From Chitinophaga eiseniae (GTDB lineage: Bacteria > Bacteroidota > Bacteroidia > Chitinophagales > Chitinophagaceae): a stretch of DNA of 64,000 nt. A program made the translations under genes and the position numbers. The notes below the pieces were generated by a model that saw nothing but the letters and a program-made list of their open reading frames with translations, had not been told where the DNA came from and did not search any database. The DNA lies in the NCBI RefSeq assembly GCF_900167135.1, contig NZ_FUWZ01000006.1, positions 248,001-312,000 of the forward strand. The letters are read 5' to 3'. This document shows, one piece after another, positions 42,287 through 51,232 of this stretch (positions within the stretch are counted from its first letter, which is position 1; each line of letters begins with the position of its first letter).

Positions 42287-44710
42287 ATGCGTAAATGGCT
42301 CAAAGTTGTGCTGATTGCAGGAGGAAGCCTCGTAGCCCTGATTATTCTTTTGTCTGTTGGACTGGCCCTGTATATTAAAGGTAATAAGGCTGCTTTTCTG
42401 AAGCAGATTACCGACCAGCTGAATGATAATATCAATGGCCAGCTATCTGTGGAAGATATGGAGCCATCCCTTTTCAGAAGCTTCCCCAATGTGTCCATCG
42501 CCCTCAAAAAAGTGGTCCTCCGCGACAGCCTGTGGCAGCAGCACCATCACGCCCTGTTGGATCTCGACTATGTTTTCGTACGGGTAAACACGTTATCACT
42601 GTTACGCAAACACGTAGATGTGAAAGAGGTGGCCCTGGAGAAAGGCAATATCTACCTGTTTACCGACAGTACCGGTTACACCAATACCTCGGCGCTCGCT
42701 GCCAGTAAGCCTGGCAAGAAAAAGGACACGTCCCGCGATGCTGATATCCGGAACATTGGCTTGTCACAGATCACATTTACGATCGACAACCGGCAGAAGT
42801 TTAAACTTTTCGAGCTGGACATACAGCAGATGGATGGTAAGCTAAAGAGCAGCGACTCCGGTATGCACCTGGATATGCGGTCGAAGATCCTCGCCCGTAG
42901 CTTTGCGTTTAATACCAACAAAGGGAGCTATCTGAAAAACAAGACGCTGGGCCTCGACCTCTCCCTGTTCTTTAATAAGACCTCTAAACAGCTGATCATC
43001 CCGGAGCAGCAGATAAAAATAGACCAGACACCGGTGCGAATAGCCGGAGTCTTTGATTTCTCACAGAAGCCGCCGCCGTTCCGCCTGAAGATCAACGCCA
43101 ACCAGGTGCTGTTGCAGGACGCTGCTTCCTGGCTGTCACCCAATATCTCCGGAAAGCTCGCCGCCATCCACCTGACGGCGCCGCTGGACGCGGAGGCTAA
43201 CCTCGAAGGACATATGAAATTCAGGGATACGCCCCGGGTGGCGGTAACCTGGAAGACGACGAAAAACACGCTGGTGACGGCCGCCGGGGAGTGGAGCGAC
43301 TGTAGCTTCACCGGGCGGTTCAACAATGAAGTGCTGCCGGGCGCCGGGCATAACGATGAAAACTCCGCCGTGAATATTTTCGGCCTGAAAGCTTCCCTCG
43401 GGGAGGTGCCGCTCGAGGCAGATACCATCCGGGTGGTGAACCTCAAACATCCGCTGTTGCGCGGGCATTTCCGGTCGCAGTTCCCGCTGTCGCACCTCAA
43501 TACTGCCGCCAGCGAGGTGCCGATACTGTTCAGCGAGGGGACTGCGGCGGCAGACCTGTATTACACGGGGCCGGTATTAAAAGACGACAATACCCCGTCG
43601 GCCCTGGAAGGAACGGTGCAGGTGCAGCGGGGCGGATTTACCTATCTGCCGCGTGACCTGACGTTTCATGACTGTAGCGCTACGCTGCAATTTACCGGGC
43701 AGGACCTGCTGGTGCGTAATGTGCGTATCCAGTCCCGGAAAAGCGCCCTGCAGATGGAAGGGACCGTCCGTAATATGCTGAACCTGTATTTTACGGCGCC
43801 GGAGAAAATAGAGCTGGATTGGAAGATCAGAAGCGCGTTGGTAGACCTTAATGAATTCAGGAGTTTCCTCACCGCCCGTCGTAAAGGGAAGAAGGCGGTA
43901 CATAAGAAAAAGGCCGGAACAGAGAGCAGGGTAGGCCGGCAACTCGACAAGGTACTGGCAGCCAGTAATGTGAAAATGGATGTAGCGCTGGACAAGATCG
44001 TGTTTGAGCGTTTCACTGCACAGAATGTAAAAGCGCTCATCGCCATGACAGAATCGGATATCCAGCTAAGTAAAATTGGTTTCCAGCATGCAGGCGGTAC
44101 GGCCCAGGCATCGGGCAGCGTACATCAGCAGGGCGCCAATAATACCTTTAAAATAAACGCCAATATATCCAACGTGCATATCGCACAACTGTTTTATGCT
44201 TTCAGCAACTTTGGGATGGAATCGCTGAAGTCCGACAATCTGCGGGGCATCGTGTCAGCCAAAGCGGATATTAAAGGCAACGTGCTGGACAATGGGACGC
44301 TGGCGAAACATGCCTTATATGGTGCGGTCAACTTTAATTTGCGCAATGGCGCACTTGTCAACTTCGGGCCGCTGGAAGATATCGGTAACTTTGTGTTCCG
44401 TCGCCGGCGGCTGGACAGCATTACCTTTGATAACCTCAGCAATACCCTGCAGATACAGGGAAGTAAGATCCTGATACCACCGATGCGGATAGCTTCCAGC
44501 GCCGTGAATATTGATGTGAATGGGGTATATGGCCTTGCCGGCGGCACCAATATCAACCTCGACGTGCCGTTGCGCAACCCTGCCAAAGACTCCGCTATTA
44601 CCGATAAAGCAGAAAAACGGCGCAGAAGCAGGAAAGGTATTATCCTGCATCTCCACGCCGTTTCAGGTAGTGACGGAAAAGTAAAGATCAAACTGGGCAA
44701 AGGCGATTAA
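42287..44710 (+). CDS. AsmA-like outer-membrane/periplasmic protein
   Basis: An 807-residue protein with one N-terminal membrane anchor (LKVVLIAGGSLVALIILLSV), an AsmA N-terminal region (KQITDQLNDNINGQLSVEDMEPSLFRSFPNVSIALKKV) and a C-terminal AsmA_2-type domain (GAVNFNLRNGALVNFGPLEDIGNFVF). AsmA/TamB-type proteins form long beta-groove bridges thought to carry phospholipids to the outer membrane. Single gene. The ATG at 42287 (MRKWLKVV) gives a normal anchor; the frame opens nine codons earlier. The stop overlaps the convergent metY stop by 4 bases. Confidence 0.88.
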   Translation: MRKWLKVVLIAGGSLVALIILLSVGLALYIKGNKAAFLKQITDQLNDNINGQLSVEDMEPSLFRSFPNVSIALKKVVLRDSLWQQHHHALLDLDYVFVRVNTLSLLRKHVDVKEVALEKGNIYLFTDSTGYTNTSALAASKPGKKKDTSRDADIRNIGLSQITFTIDNRQKFKLFELDIQQMDGKLKSSDSGMHLDMRSKILARSFAFNTNKGSYLKNKTLGLDLSLFFNKTSKQLIIPEQQIKIDQTPVRIAGVFDFSQKPPPFRLKINANQVLLQDAASWLSPNISGKLAAIHLTAPLDAEANLEGHMKFRDTPRVAVTWKTTKNTLVTAAGEWSDCSFTGRFNNEVLPGAGHNDENSAVNIFGLKASLGEVPLEADTIRVVNLKHPLLRGHFRSQFPLSHLNTAASEVPILFSEGTAAADLYYTGPVLKDDNTPSALEGTVQVQRGGFTYLPRDLTFHDCSATLQFTGQDLLVRNVRIQSRKSALQMEGTVRNMLNLYFTAPEKIELDWKIRSALVDLNEFRSFLTARRKGKKAVHKKKAGTESRVGRQLDKVLAASNVKMDVALDKIVFERFTAQNVKALIAMTESDIQLSKIGFQHAGGTAQASGSVHQQGANNTFKINANISNVHIAQLFYAFSNFGMESLKSDNLRGIVSAKADIKGNVLDNGTLAKHALYGAVNFNLRNGALVNFGPLEDIGNFVFRRRRLDSITFDNLSNTLQIQGSKILIPPMRIASSAVNIDVNGVYGLAGGTNINLDVPLRNPAKDSAITDKAEKRRRSRKGIILHLHAVSGSDGKVKIKLGKGD

Positions 44711-46002
44711 GCGCCAAAGGCCTGTTGGATGTCTTCCTTAATGTCGTCTATATGTTCTACGCCAAGGGATATACGTAGCAGGCCAGGCTCTACGCCGGCT
44801 GCCCGCTGTTCCTGTTCGCTGAGCTGCGAGTGGGTGGTGGTGGCCGGATGGATGATCAGTGTTTTGCTGTCACCCACATTTGCCAGGTGGTATATTAACT
44901 GTAATGACTGTACGAACTTATCGGCTGCTTCTTTGCCACCTTTTATTTTGAAGCTCAATACGCCTCCAAAGCCATTCTGCAGGTATTTCTGCGCCAGTCC
45001 GTGGTATTTGTTGCCTGGCAGACCGGGGTAGTTGACGTACTCCACCTGTGGTTGTTGCAGCAGCCATTGCGCCAGCTGCAACGCGTTGTCTACTGTTCGT
45101 TGTACGCGCAGTGACAGGCTCTCCAATCCCTGCAGGAACAGGAATGAGTTCTGTGGCGCCAGTGCAGGGCCCCAGCTGCGTAAGCCTGTCACCCGGGCGC
45201 GGATGATATAGGCAATATTGCCAAACGGGCTATGGGAGCCAAATACTTCCCAGAACTTCATACCATGGTAAGCATCATCGGGTTCGCTGAATTGTTTGAA
45301 TTTCCCGTTGCCCCAGTTGTAATTTCCTCCATCCACGATGATACCGCCGATACTGGTGCCATGCCCGCCGATCCATTTGGTGGCCGCTTCCACCACTACA
45401 TTGGCGCCATGTTCCAGCGGACGGCAGAGATAACCGGCCGCACCAAAAGTATTGTCCACTATCAGCGGCAGGTCGTGTTTACGGGCAATGGCACTGAGCT
45501 TTTCAAAGTCGGGAATGGCAAAGCCCGGGTTACCGATGGTTTCCACGTAAATCGCTTTTGTGTTTTCATCGATCTGTTTTTCAAAGCTCTCCGGGTTATC
45601 CAGGTCGGCAAAACGGGCGTCTACGCCAATTCTTTTAAAGCTCACTTTAAACTGGTTGTAGGTACCGCCATAGAGGTAGGAGGAAGTCACAAAATTATCA
45701 CCCGGGAGCAGGATATTGTGCAGCGCAATGAACTGCGCCGCCTGTCCGGATGCTACCGCCAATGCGCCCACACCGCCTTCCAGCGCCGCTACTCTTTTTT
45801 CAAATACGTCGGTGGTGGGGTTCATGATTCGGGTGTAGATGTTGCCGAACTGCTTCAGTTCAAACAAATCGGAAGCATGTTCCGCGCTGTCGAACGTATA
45901 GGAGGTTGTCTGGTAAATAGGTACGGCAGCCGATTTGGTAGTAGGGTCGGGGCTATACCCGGCATGTACCTGCAGGGTCTCGAAGTGTAACTTCCTGGAC
46001 AT
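44707..46002 (-). CDS. metY: O-acetylhomoserine aminocarboxypropyltransferase/sulfhydrylase
   Basis: A 431-residue PLP enzyme that makes homocysteine from O-acetylhomoserine and sulfide (direct sulfhydrylation), in methionine synthesis. Family marks are TLQVHAGYSPDPTTKSAAVP, VASGQAAQF, the PLP lysine in EAATKWIGGHG, and the C-terminal HPATTTHSQLSEQEQ plus RISLGVEHIDDI. The length exceeds cystathionine gamma-synthase (about 385), as expected for MetY. Its promoter is overlapped by a 35-base palindrome. The stop overlaps the AsmA-like gene stop. Confidence 0.96.
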   Translation of the reverse strand: MSRKLHFETLQVHAGYSPDPTTKSAAVPIYQTTSYTFDSAEHASDLFELKQFGNIYTRIMNPTTDVFEKRVAALEGGVGALAVASGQAAQFIALHNILLPGDNFVTSSYLYGGTYNQFKVSFKRIGVDARFADLDNPESFEKQIDENTKAIYVETIGNPGFAIPDFEKLSAIARKHDLPLIVDNTFGAAGYLCRPLEHGANVVVEAATKWIGGHGTSIGGIIVDGGNYNWGNGKFKQFSEPDDAYHGMKFWEVFGSHSPFGNIAYIIRARVTGLRSWGPALAPQNSFLFLQGLESLSLRVQRTVDNALQLAQWLLQQPQVEYVNYPGLPGNKYHGLAQKYLQNGFGGVLSFKIKGGKEAADKFVQSLQLIYHLANVGDSKTLIIHPATTTHSQLSEQEQRAAGVEPGLLRISLGVEHIDDIKEDIQQAFGA

Positions 46003-46029
46003 AATCTGGATGTTTAATAGTTAAGGTAG

Positions 46030-46073
46030 CTAAATTAGTCTACAAATATAGTAGACTAATTTAGATTTCCAAA
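46030..46073 (-). promoter_or_regulatory. metY promoter with overlapping palindromic operator
   Basis: On the minus strand TTTG (46070-46073), a 19-base gap and TATATTTG (46043-46050) make a complete promoter. A perfect palindrome with 14-base arms and a 7-base centre (46030-46064; arm CTAAATTAGTCTAC) covers the spacer, the -7 element and the transcript start. A repressor of sulfur metabolism is the natural reader. Confidence 0.8.
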
Positions 46074-46152
46074 TGCCCGGTGGATATAAAAAGTGGATAT
46101 TAAATAAACAGTTATCTTCGGGGGATCATTTGACGATTGTTTTAGTGAACCT

Positions 46153-47541
46153 ATGTTATTAACGATTACCACTACACGTAACCCCGCTACAGACCTTGGT
46201 TATCTGTTGCACAAACATCCGGCTAAGGTGCAAACTTTTCCCCTTACAGCCGGTGATGTGCATGTTTTTTATCCTGAAGCCACCGCGGAAAAATGTACAG
46301 CAGCATTGCTGCTGGACCTGGACCCGGTGCGGCTTACCCGTAAGTCAGGTCCCGGCGGCAATGACTTTGCGCTGGAAGCGTATGTCAACGACCGGCCCTA
46401 CGTGGCTTCTTCCTTTATGAGTGCCGCCATATCACAGGCTTATTCGTCGGCCATGAATGGCCGTTGCAAAGACAAACCGGAACTGGTGGACGTCGCCTTT
46501 CCGCTGGAGGTGAGTTTGTCGGTATTGCCCGTCAACGGTGGCGAGCCACTGCTGCGCAGCCTCTTTGAACCGCTCGGTTATGAGGTAGACGTACAGGCTT
46601 TCCCGTTAGATACACAGTATCCGGAATGGGGGCAGAGCCGCTATTACCAGGTGACACTGAAGAATACGCTGCCGCTGTGGATGTTACTGTCCCAGCTGTA
46701 TGTGCTGATCCCGGTATGCGACAACGATAAACATTATTTCGTGGGCAGCCACGAGATAGAAAAACTCATGGAGAAAGGCCGCGGCTGGCTGGAAGACCAT
46801 CCGGCCAACGAGCTGATCGTCCGGCGCTATATGAAACATCTGGGACCACTGACCCGTGAAGCACTCGGACTTATCATGAAAGACGAAGCAACACCGGAAG
46901 AGGTGGAGGAAATACCTGAACCGGCGGAAAAAATACGCCTGCATGACCTGCGCCTGCAAACCGTGAGGGACCTGCTGCTGGAGCAACAGGTCAGCTCCGT
47001 GGCAGATCTGGGTTGTGGTGAAGGCAAACTACTCCGGCTGCTAACGGAGAAATCCGTGTTTACCCGTATCCTCGGCATGGACGTCAGCTATCGCTCGCTG
47101 GAGATCGCCGGTGAAAAACTCAAGCTGGACCGCATGACCGACAGACAGCGGAAACGGCTGGAATTAATACAGGGTTCCCTGTTGTATAAAGACAAAAGGC
47201 TGTCCGGTTTTGACGCCGCCACCTTAGTGGAGGTGATAGAACACCTGGACCCGCCGCGGCTGGCCGCAATGGAAAAAGTAGTATTTGAATACGCCCGCCC
47301 TTCGCTCGTGATTATCACGACGGTCAACGCGGAGTATAACATTAAATATGAATCGCTGACTGCGGGAACTTTCCGGCATAGTGACCACCGCTTTGAGTGG
47401 ACCAGACCTGAATTTGAAGCGTGGGCCACGGAAGTCGCCGGCCGCTTTGGATATACCGTTACCTTCAGGCCATTGGGCGAATGGGACGACGCCGTGGGCG
47501 CTCCCAGCCAACTGGCACTGTTTACAATCGACACCGCATGA
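46153..47541 (+). CDS. hen1: 3'-terminal RNA ribose 2'-O-methyltransferase (bacterial Hen1)
   Basis: A 462-residue bacterial Hen1. The N-terminal half (about 1-240) is the Hen1_L domain that assists the partner Pnkp ligase; the C-terminal half is the methyltransferase. SAM motif VADLGCGEGKLL is near 282-293. The metal-site residues E360, E363 and H364 lie in LVEVIEHL, and a further histidine in RHSDHRFEW (409-416). It methylates the 2'-OH at the break of cleaved RNA before ligation, marking the repaired site against recutting. It shares an ATGA overlap with the next gene. A near-consensus -7 box (TATCTTCG, 46113-46120) lies upstream. Confidence 0.95.
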   Translation: MLLTITTTRNPATDLGYLLHKHPAKVQTFPLTAGDVHVFYPEATAEKCTAALLLDLDPVRLTRKSGPGGNDFALEAYVNDRPYVASSFMSAAISQAYSSAMNGRCKDKPELVDVAFPLEVSLSVLPVNGGEPLLRSLFEPLGYEVDVQAFPLDTQYPEWGQSRYYQVTLKNTLPLWMLLSQLYVLIPVCDNDKHYFVGSHEIEKLMEKGRGWLEDHPANELIVRRYMKHLGPLTREALGLIMKDEATPEEVEEIPEPAEKIRLHDLRLQTVRDLLLEQQVSSVADLGCGEGKLLRLLTEKSVFTRILGMDVSYRSLEIAGEKLKLDRMTDRQRKRLELIQGSLLYKDKRLSGFDAATLVEVIEHLDPPRLAAMEKVVFEYARPSLVIITTVNAEYNIKYESLTAGTFRHSDHRFEWTRPEFEAWATEVAGRFGYTVTFRPLGEWDDAVGAPSQLALFTIDTA

Positions 47542-48617
47542 TGACGTATACTACTTTAAAGGAACAAAGGGAATACCTGCTGCTGGAATGTATCAGCGGC
47601 AGTAAAGCCTATAACCTGCAGGTACCTTCGTCCGATACAGACCTGAAAGGCGTTTTCATACTGCCGCAATCAGAGGTATATGGTATGGACTTTACCGACC
47701 AGGTAGCCAATGACAGCAACGATGAGGTGTACTTTGAGATAAAACGTTTCCTGGAGCTGCTGGAGAAAAACAATCCGAATATCCTGGAGTTGCTGAGTAC
47801 GCAGCGGGAGAATTGCCTGTTCCGCCATCCGCTGATGGACCTGATCAAACCGGAAGATTTTCTGTCGCGCCTCTGCATGGATACTTTTGCAGGGTATGCT
47901 CAAACCCAGATCAAAAGGGCGCGTGGCCTCAATAAAAAGATTAACCAGTCCTTCCCGGAAACACGGAAAGATATTCTGGAGTTTTGTTATGTCGTGCAGG
48001 GTAGTGAGAGCGTTCCGCTGAAGCAGTGGCTGGAAGCGCATCAGCTGCAACAGGAAGATTGTGGCATTTCCCGGATCGATCATTTCCGGGATGCTTATGC
48101 CTTGTTTCACCGCTACCAGTTTCCCCGGCCGGTAAAGCTGAAAGGGCTGTTCTCCGGTCCGGATGCCAATGATGTGCAGTTAAGCGCCATCCCCAAAGGC
48201 GTGGTGCCGGCGGCAATCATGCATTTTAACAAGGACGGCTATACGGTGTACTGTAAGGAGTTTGCCGCCTACTGGGACTGGGTGGAGCATCGCAACGAAG
48301 CGCGCTATCAGCATAACCAGGCGTTAGGGGCAGACTACGACAGCAAACACATGATGCACACCTTCCGCCTGCTCACAATGGCTGAAGAGATTGCCCGCTA
48401 CCGCGAGGTACGGGTGTTCCGGGAAGACCGTGATTTCCTGTTGCGTATCCGCAACGGGGAATTTGCCTACGATAAGTTGCTGGAGATGGCAACGGAGAAA
48501 TTAACCAATATACAGGAGCTGTACGCTCAGTCAGATCTTCCGGAACGCCCGGACCCGGTATTGACACGGCGACTGCTCATCAAGATCAGAGAAGCGTTTT
48601 ATGGCAAGAAGAAATAA
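47538..48617 (+). CDS. rlaP: RlaP-type DNA polymerase beta superfamily nucleotidyltransferase
   Basis: A 359-residue predicted nucleotidyltransferase of the RlaP (Pfam Nuc-transf) family linked to RNA repair. The minimal Pol-beta catalytic motif is present: GSKAYNLQVPSSDTD, with GS at 21-22 and acidic residues D33 and D35. A third acidic position may lie in EVYFEIKRF. The C-terminal two thirds are helical with conserved TFRLLTMAEEIA and REDRDFLLRIRNGEF. It may add or trim nucleotides at damaged RNA ends before sealing; that role is inferred from context. The reading frame extends upstream inside hen1, but ATGATG at 47538 overlaps the hen1 stop and fits the family start. It overlaps pnkp by 17 bases. 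Confidence 0.9.
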   Translation: MMTYTTLKEQREYLLLECISGSKAYNLQVPSSDTDLKGVFILPQSEVYGMDFTDQVANDSNDEVYFEIKRFLELLEKNNPNILELLSTQRENCLFRHPLMDLIKPEDFLSRLCMDTFAGYAQTQIKRARGLNKKINQSFPETRKDILEFCYVVQGSESVPLKQWLEAHQLQQEDCGISRIDHFRDAYALFHRYQFPRPVKLKGLFSGPDANDVQLSAIPKGVVPAAIMHFNKDGYTVYCKEFAAYWDWVEHRNEARYQHNQALGADYDSKHMMHTFRLLTMAEEIARYREVRVFREDRDFLLRIRNGEFAYDKLLEMATEKLTNIQELYAQSDLPERPDPVLTRRLLIKIREAFYGKKK

Positions 48618-51201
48618 CCTGTCTCATATATCCATTCCGGAATTGTCACTGGTACTGCTGGTAGGGCCGTCAGGCGCCGGCAAGTCCACCTTTGCCCGGA
48701 AATACTTCAAACCTACGGAGATCATCTCTTCCGATGTATGCCGTGGTTTGATCAGTGACGACGAAAACAATCAGGCGGTATCGGCTGACGCATTTGAGCT
48801 GGCGCGCTTTATAGCCGCCAAACGCCTCAAAAACGGACTGCTCACAGTTATAGACGCTACCAACGTACAATCCGAAAGCCGCAAGGACTGGATTAAACTG
48901 GCGCGGGAATACCATGTGCTGCCGGTGGCCATCATATTGAACCTGCCGGAAGAGGTATGCAGTAAAAGAAACAAGACCCGCCCGGACCGTAACTTTGGCG
49001 GGCATGTGATCCCGCAGCAGATCAGTCAGCTGAAGCGCAACCTGCGCCACCTGAAAGAAGAAGGCTTCCGCCAGGTATACGAGTTGCGCTCCGAGGAAGA
49101 CGTGGCCATGCTGGAAACCATCACTCGCACACCTTTATATAACAATAAAAGAGAAGAGCACGGACCGTTTGATATTATCGGCGACGTACACGGTTGTTAT
49201 GATGAACTCTGTATGCTGCTGGAGCAACTGGGCTATGGTATCGACCGTGAACATGCGGAGCTGATAAGCGCTCCGCAGACGACTAACGAAGACGGATATA
49301 CGCGTGTTCGTAAACCGGTGTTCGTGGGCGACCTGGTAGACAGGGGGCCGGCATCGCCGCAGGTATTGAGACTGGTGATGAATATGGTTGGCAACGGGGC
49401 GGCACTGTGTGTGCCCGGTAACCACGACGCCAAGTTGCTCAAATGGCTCAACGGTAAGCAGGTACAGTTGAAACACGGCCTGGAGAAGACCGTGGAACAA
49501 CTGAGCGCCGAACCGCCGGAGTTCCTGGAAAGTATCAAAACGTTCATTGACGGATTAATCAGTCACTATGTACTGGACGATGGTAAGCTGGTAGTTGCGC
49601 ATGCCGGCCTGAAGGAAAATATGCAGGGCCGCGGTTCCGGCGCTGTGAGGGAGTTCTGTATGTATGGCGAAACCACGGGAGAGATCGACGAGTTTGGCCT
49701 GCCGGTGCGCTATAACTGGGCGCTGGAATATAAAGGCAAAGCCATGGTGGTGTACGGACATACGCCTGTGCCACAGGCGCAGTGGCTGAACCGCACCATT
49801 GACATAGACACCGGCTGCGTTTTCGGTGGCAGCCTCACCGCATTGCGCTACCCGGAGAAAGAGCTTGTATCCGTATCTGCGCTGCAGCAATACGCTGTAC
49901 CGGCGCGCCCCATCGGTTATAATGCCGACAGCGGCCTGAGTGTGCAGCAGCAGTACGACGGCGTCCTGGACATTGCGGACTTCATCGGTAAAAAAATAGT
50001 CAACACCCGTTACAGCCATAATATCACCATCCGCGAAGAGAACAGTATTGCGGCGCTGGAAGTGATGAGCCGTTTTGCGATCAATCCCCGCTGGATGATT
50101 TACCTGCCGCCAACCATGTCGCCGGTGGAGACTTCTTCTTTACCCGGCCTGCTGGAACATCCCGAAGGAGGGCTGCAGTATTTCCGGGAAACGGGCGTGG
50201 AAAAGGTGGTGTGTGAAGAGAAACACATGGGATCACGTGCTATCGTAGTGGTATGCCGTAATGAAGACGTAGCCCGCGAACGTTTTGGGGTAGACGGGGA
50301 GGGTATCGGTGTGGCGTATACCCGTACTGGCCGTAGTTTCTTTGCTGACAAAGGGCTGGAACAGGCGTTCCTCGCCCGTATGAATGCGGCGCTGGAAAGC
50401 GCCGGCTTTTATAACGATTTCCAATCCGACTGGGTATGCCTGGACTGTGAGCTGATGCCGTGGAGCGCCAAGGCGCAAGCGCTGCTGCAGCAGCAGTATG
50501 CCGCCGTGGGAACGGCTGCCGGTCAGGCGTTGCCGGCTGTGACAGCCGCGCTGGAACAGGCTGTCCGCAACAATGTTCCTGCTCAGCTGTTATTGGAGAA
50601 GTACCGCAGTCGTCAGCAGCAGGTAACAGATTATGTGGCCGCCTACCGTCAGTATTGCTGGCCGGTGCACCGGCTGGAGGACTATAAACTGGCGCCCTTC
50701 CATATCATGGCCACAGAAGGGAAAACTTACTTCGATAAAGACCATGAATGGCATATGGCTCATATCCGCAAAATCTGCGAGGCAGCGCCGGAACTGTTGC
50801 TGGCCACAGCTTACCAGGTGGTGCAGATCGGCGATCCGGAAAGTGAACTGGCCGCGGTACAGTGGTGGGAAAAACTCACCGCCGCCGGAGGCGAGGGTAT
50901 GGTGATGAAGCCCTACAGCTTCCTGACCAGAGATACGCGGGGGCTGGTACAGCCGGCCGTGAAAGTGCGTGGGAAAAATTATCTCCGTATTATTTACGGC
51001 CCGGAATATGATGCCCCCGAAAACCTGTCAAGGCTGCGTTCCCGCGGACTGGGAGCCAAACGTTCCCTGGCATTGAGAGAATTTGCGCTGGGACTGGAGG
51101 GACTGGAAAGATTTGTAAGCAAGGAGCCACTGCAAATGGTGCATCAGTGCGTTTTCGGTATCTTAGCGCTCGAAAGCGAACCGGTAGACCCCCGGTTGTA
51201 A
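48601..51201 (+). CDS. pnkp: bacterial Pnkp polynucleotide kinase-phosphatase-ligase
   Basis: An 866-residue three-domain RNA repair enzyme. The kinase has P-loop GPSGAGKST (22-30). The phosphatase is a binuclear metallophosphoesterase: GDVHG (194-198), GDLVDRG (243-249), GNHD (273-276). The adenylyltransferase/ligase domain has nucleophile K541 in EEKHMGSRA and a later EGMVMKPY plus AVKVRGKNYLRI. Together these heal 2',3'-cyclic phosphate and 5'-OH RNA ends and adenylate the end for sealing with Hen1. It is the last gene of the hen1-rlaP-pnkp operon. Confidence 0.97.
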   Translation: MARRNNLSHISIPELSLVLLVGPSGAGKSTFARKYFKPTEIISSDVCRGLISDDENNQAVSADAFELARFIAAKRLKNGLLTVIDATNVQSESRKDWIKLAREYHVLPVAIILNLPEEVCSKRNKTRPDRNFGGHVIPQQISQLKRNLRHLKEEGFRQVYELRSEEDVAMLETITRTPLYNNKREEHGPFDIIGDVHGCYDELCMLLEQLGYGIDREHAELISAPQTTNEDGYTRVRKPVFVGDLVDRGPASPQVLRLVMNMVGNGAALCVPGNHDAKLLKWLNGKQVQLKHGLEKTVEQLSAEPPEFLESIKTFIDGLISHYVLDDGKLVVAHAGLKENMQGRGSGAVREFCMYGETTGEIDEFGLPVRYNWALEYKGKAMVVYGHTPVPQAQWLNRTIDIDTGCVFGGSLTALRYPEKELVSVSALQQYAVPARPIGYNADSGLSVQQQYDGVLDIADFIGKKIVNTRYSHNITIREENSIAALEVMSRFAINPRWMIYLPPTMSPVETSSLPGLLEHPEGGLQYFRETGVEKVVCEEKHMGSRAIVVVCRNEDVARERFGVDGEGIGVAYTRTGRSFFADKGLEQAFLARMNAALESAGFYNDFQSDWVCLDCELMPWSAKAQALLQQQYAAVGTAAGQALPAVTAALEQAVRNNVPAQLLLEKYRSRQQQVTDYVAAYRQYCWPVHRLEDYKLAPFHIMATEGKTYFDKDHEWHMAHIRKICEAAPELLLATAYQVVQIGDPESELAAVQWWEKLTAAGGEGMVMKPYSFLTRDTRGLVQPAVKVRGKNYLRIIYGPEYDAPENLSRLRSRGLGAKRSLALREFALGLEGLERFVSKEPLQMVHQCVFGILALESEPVDPRL

Positions 51202-51232
51202 TCCGTTACTATTACATCAAACAAAGAAGTAT

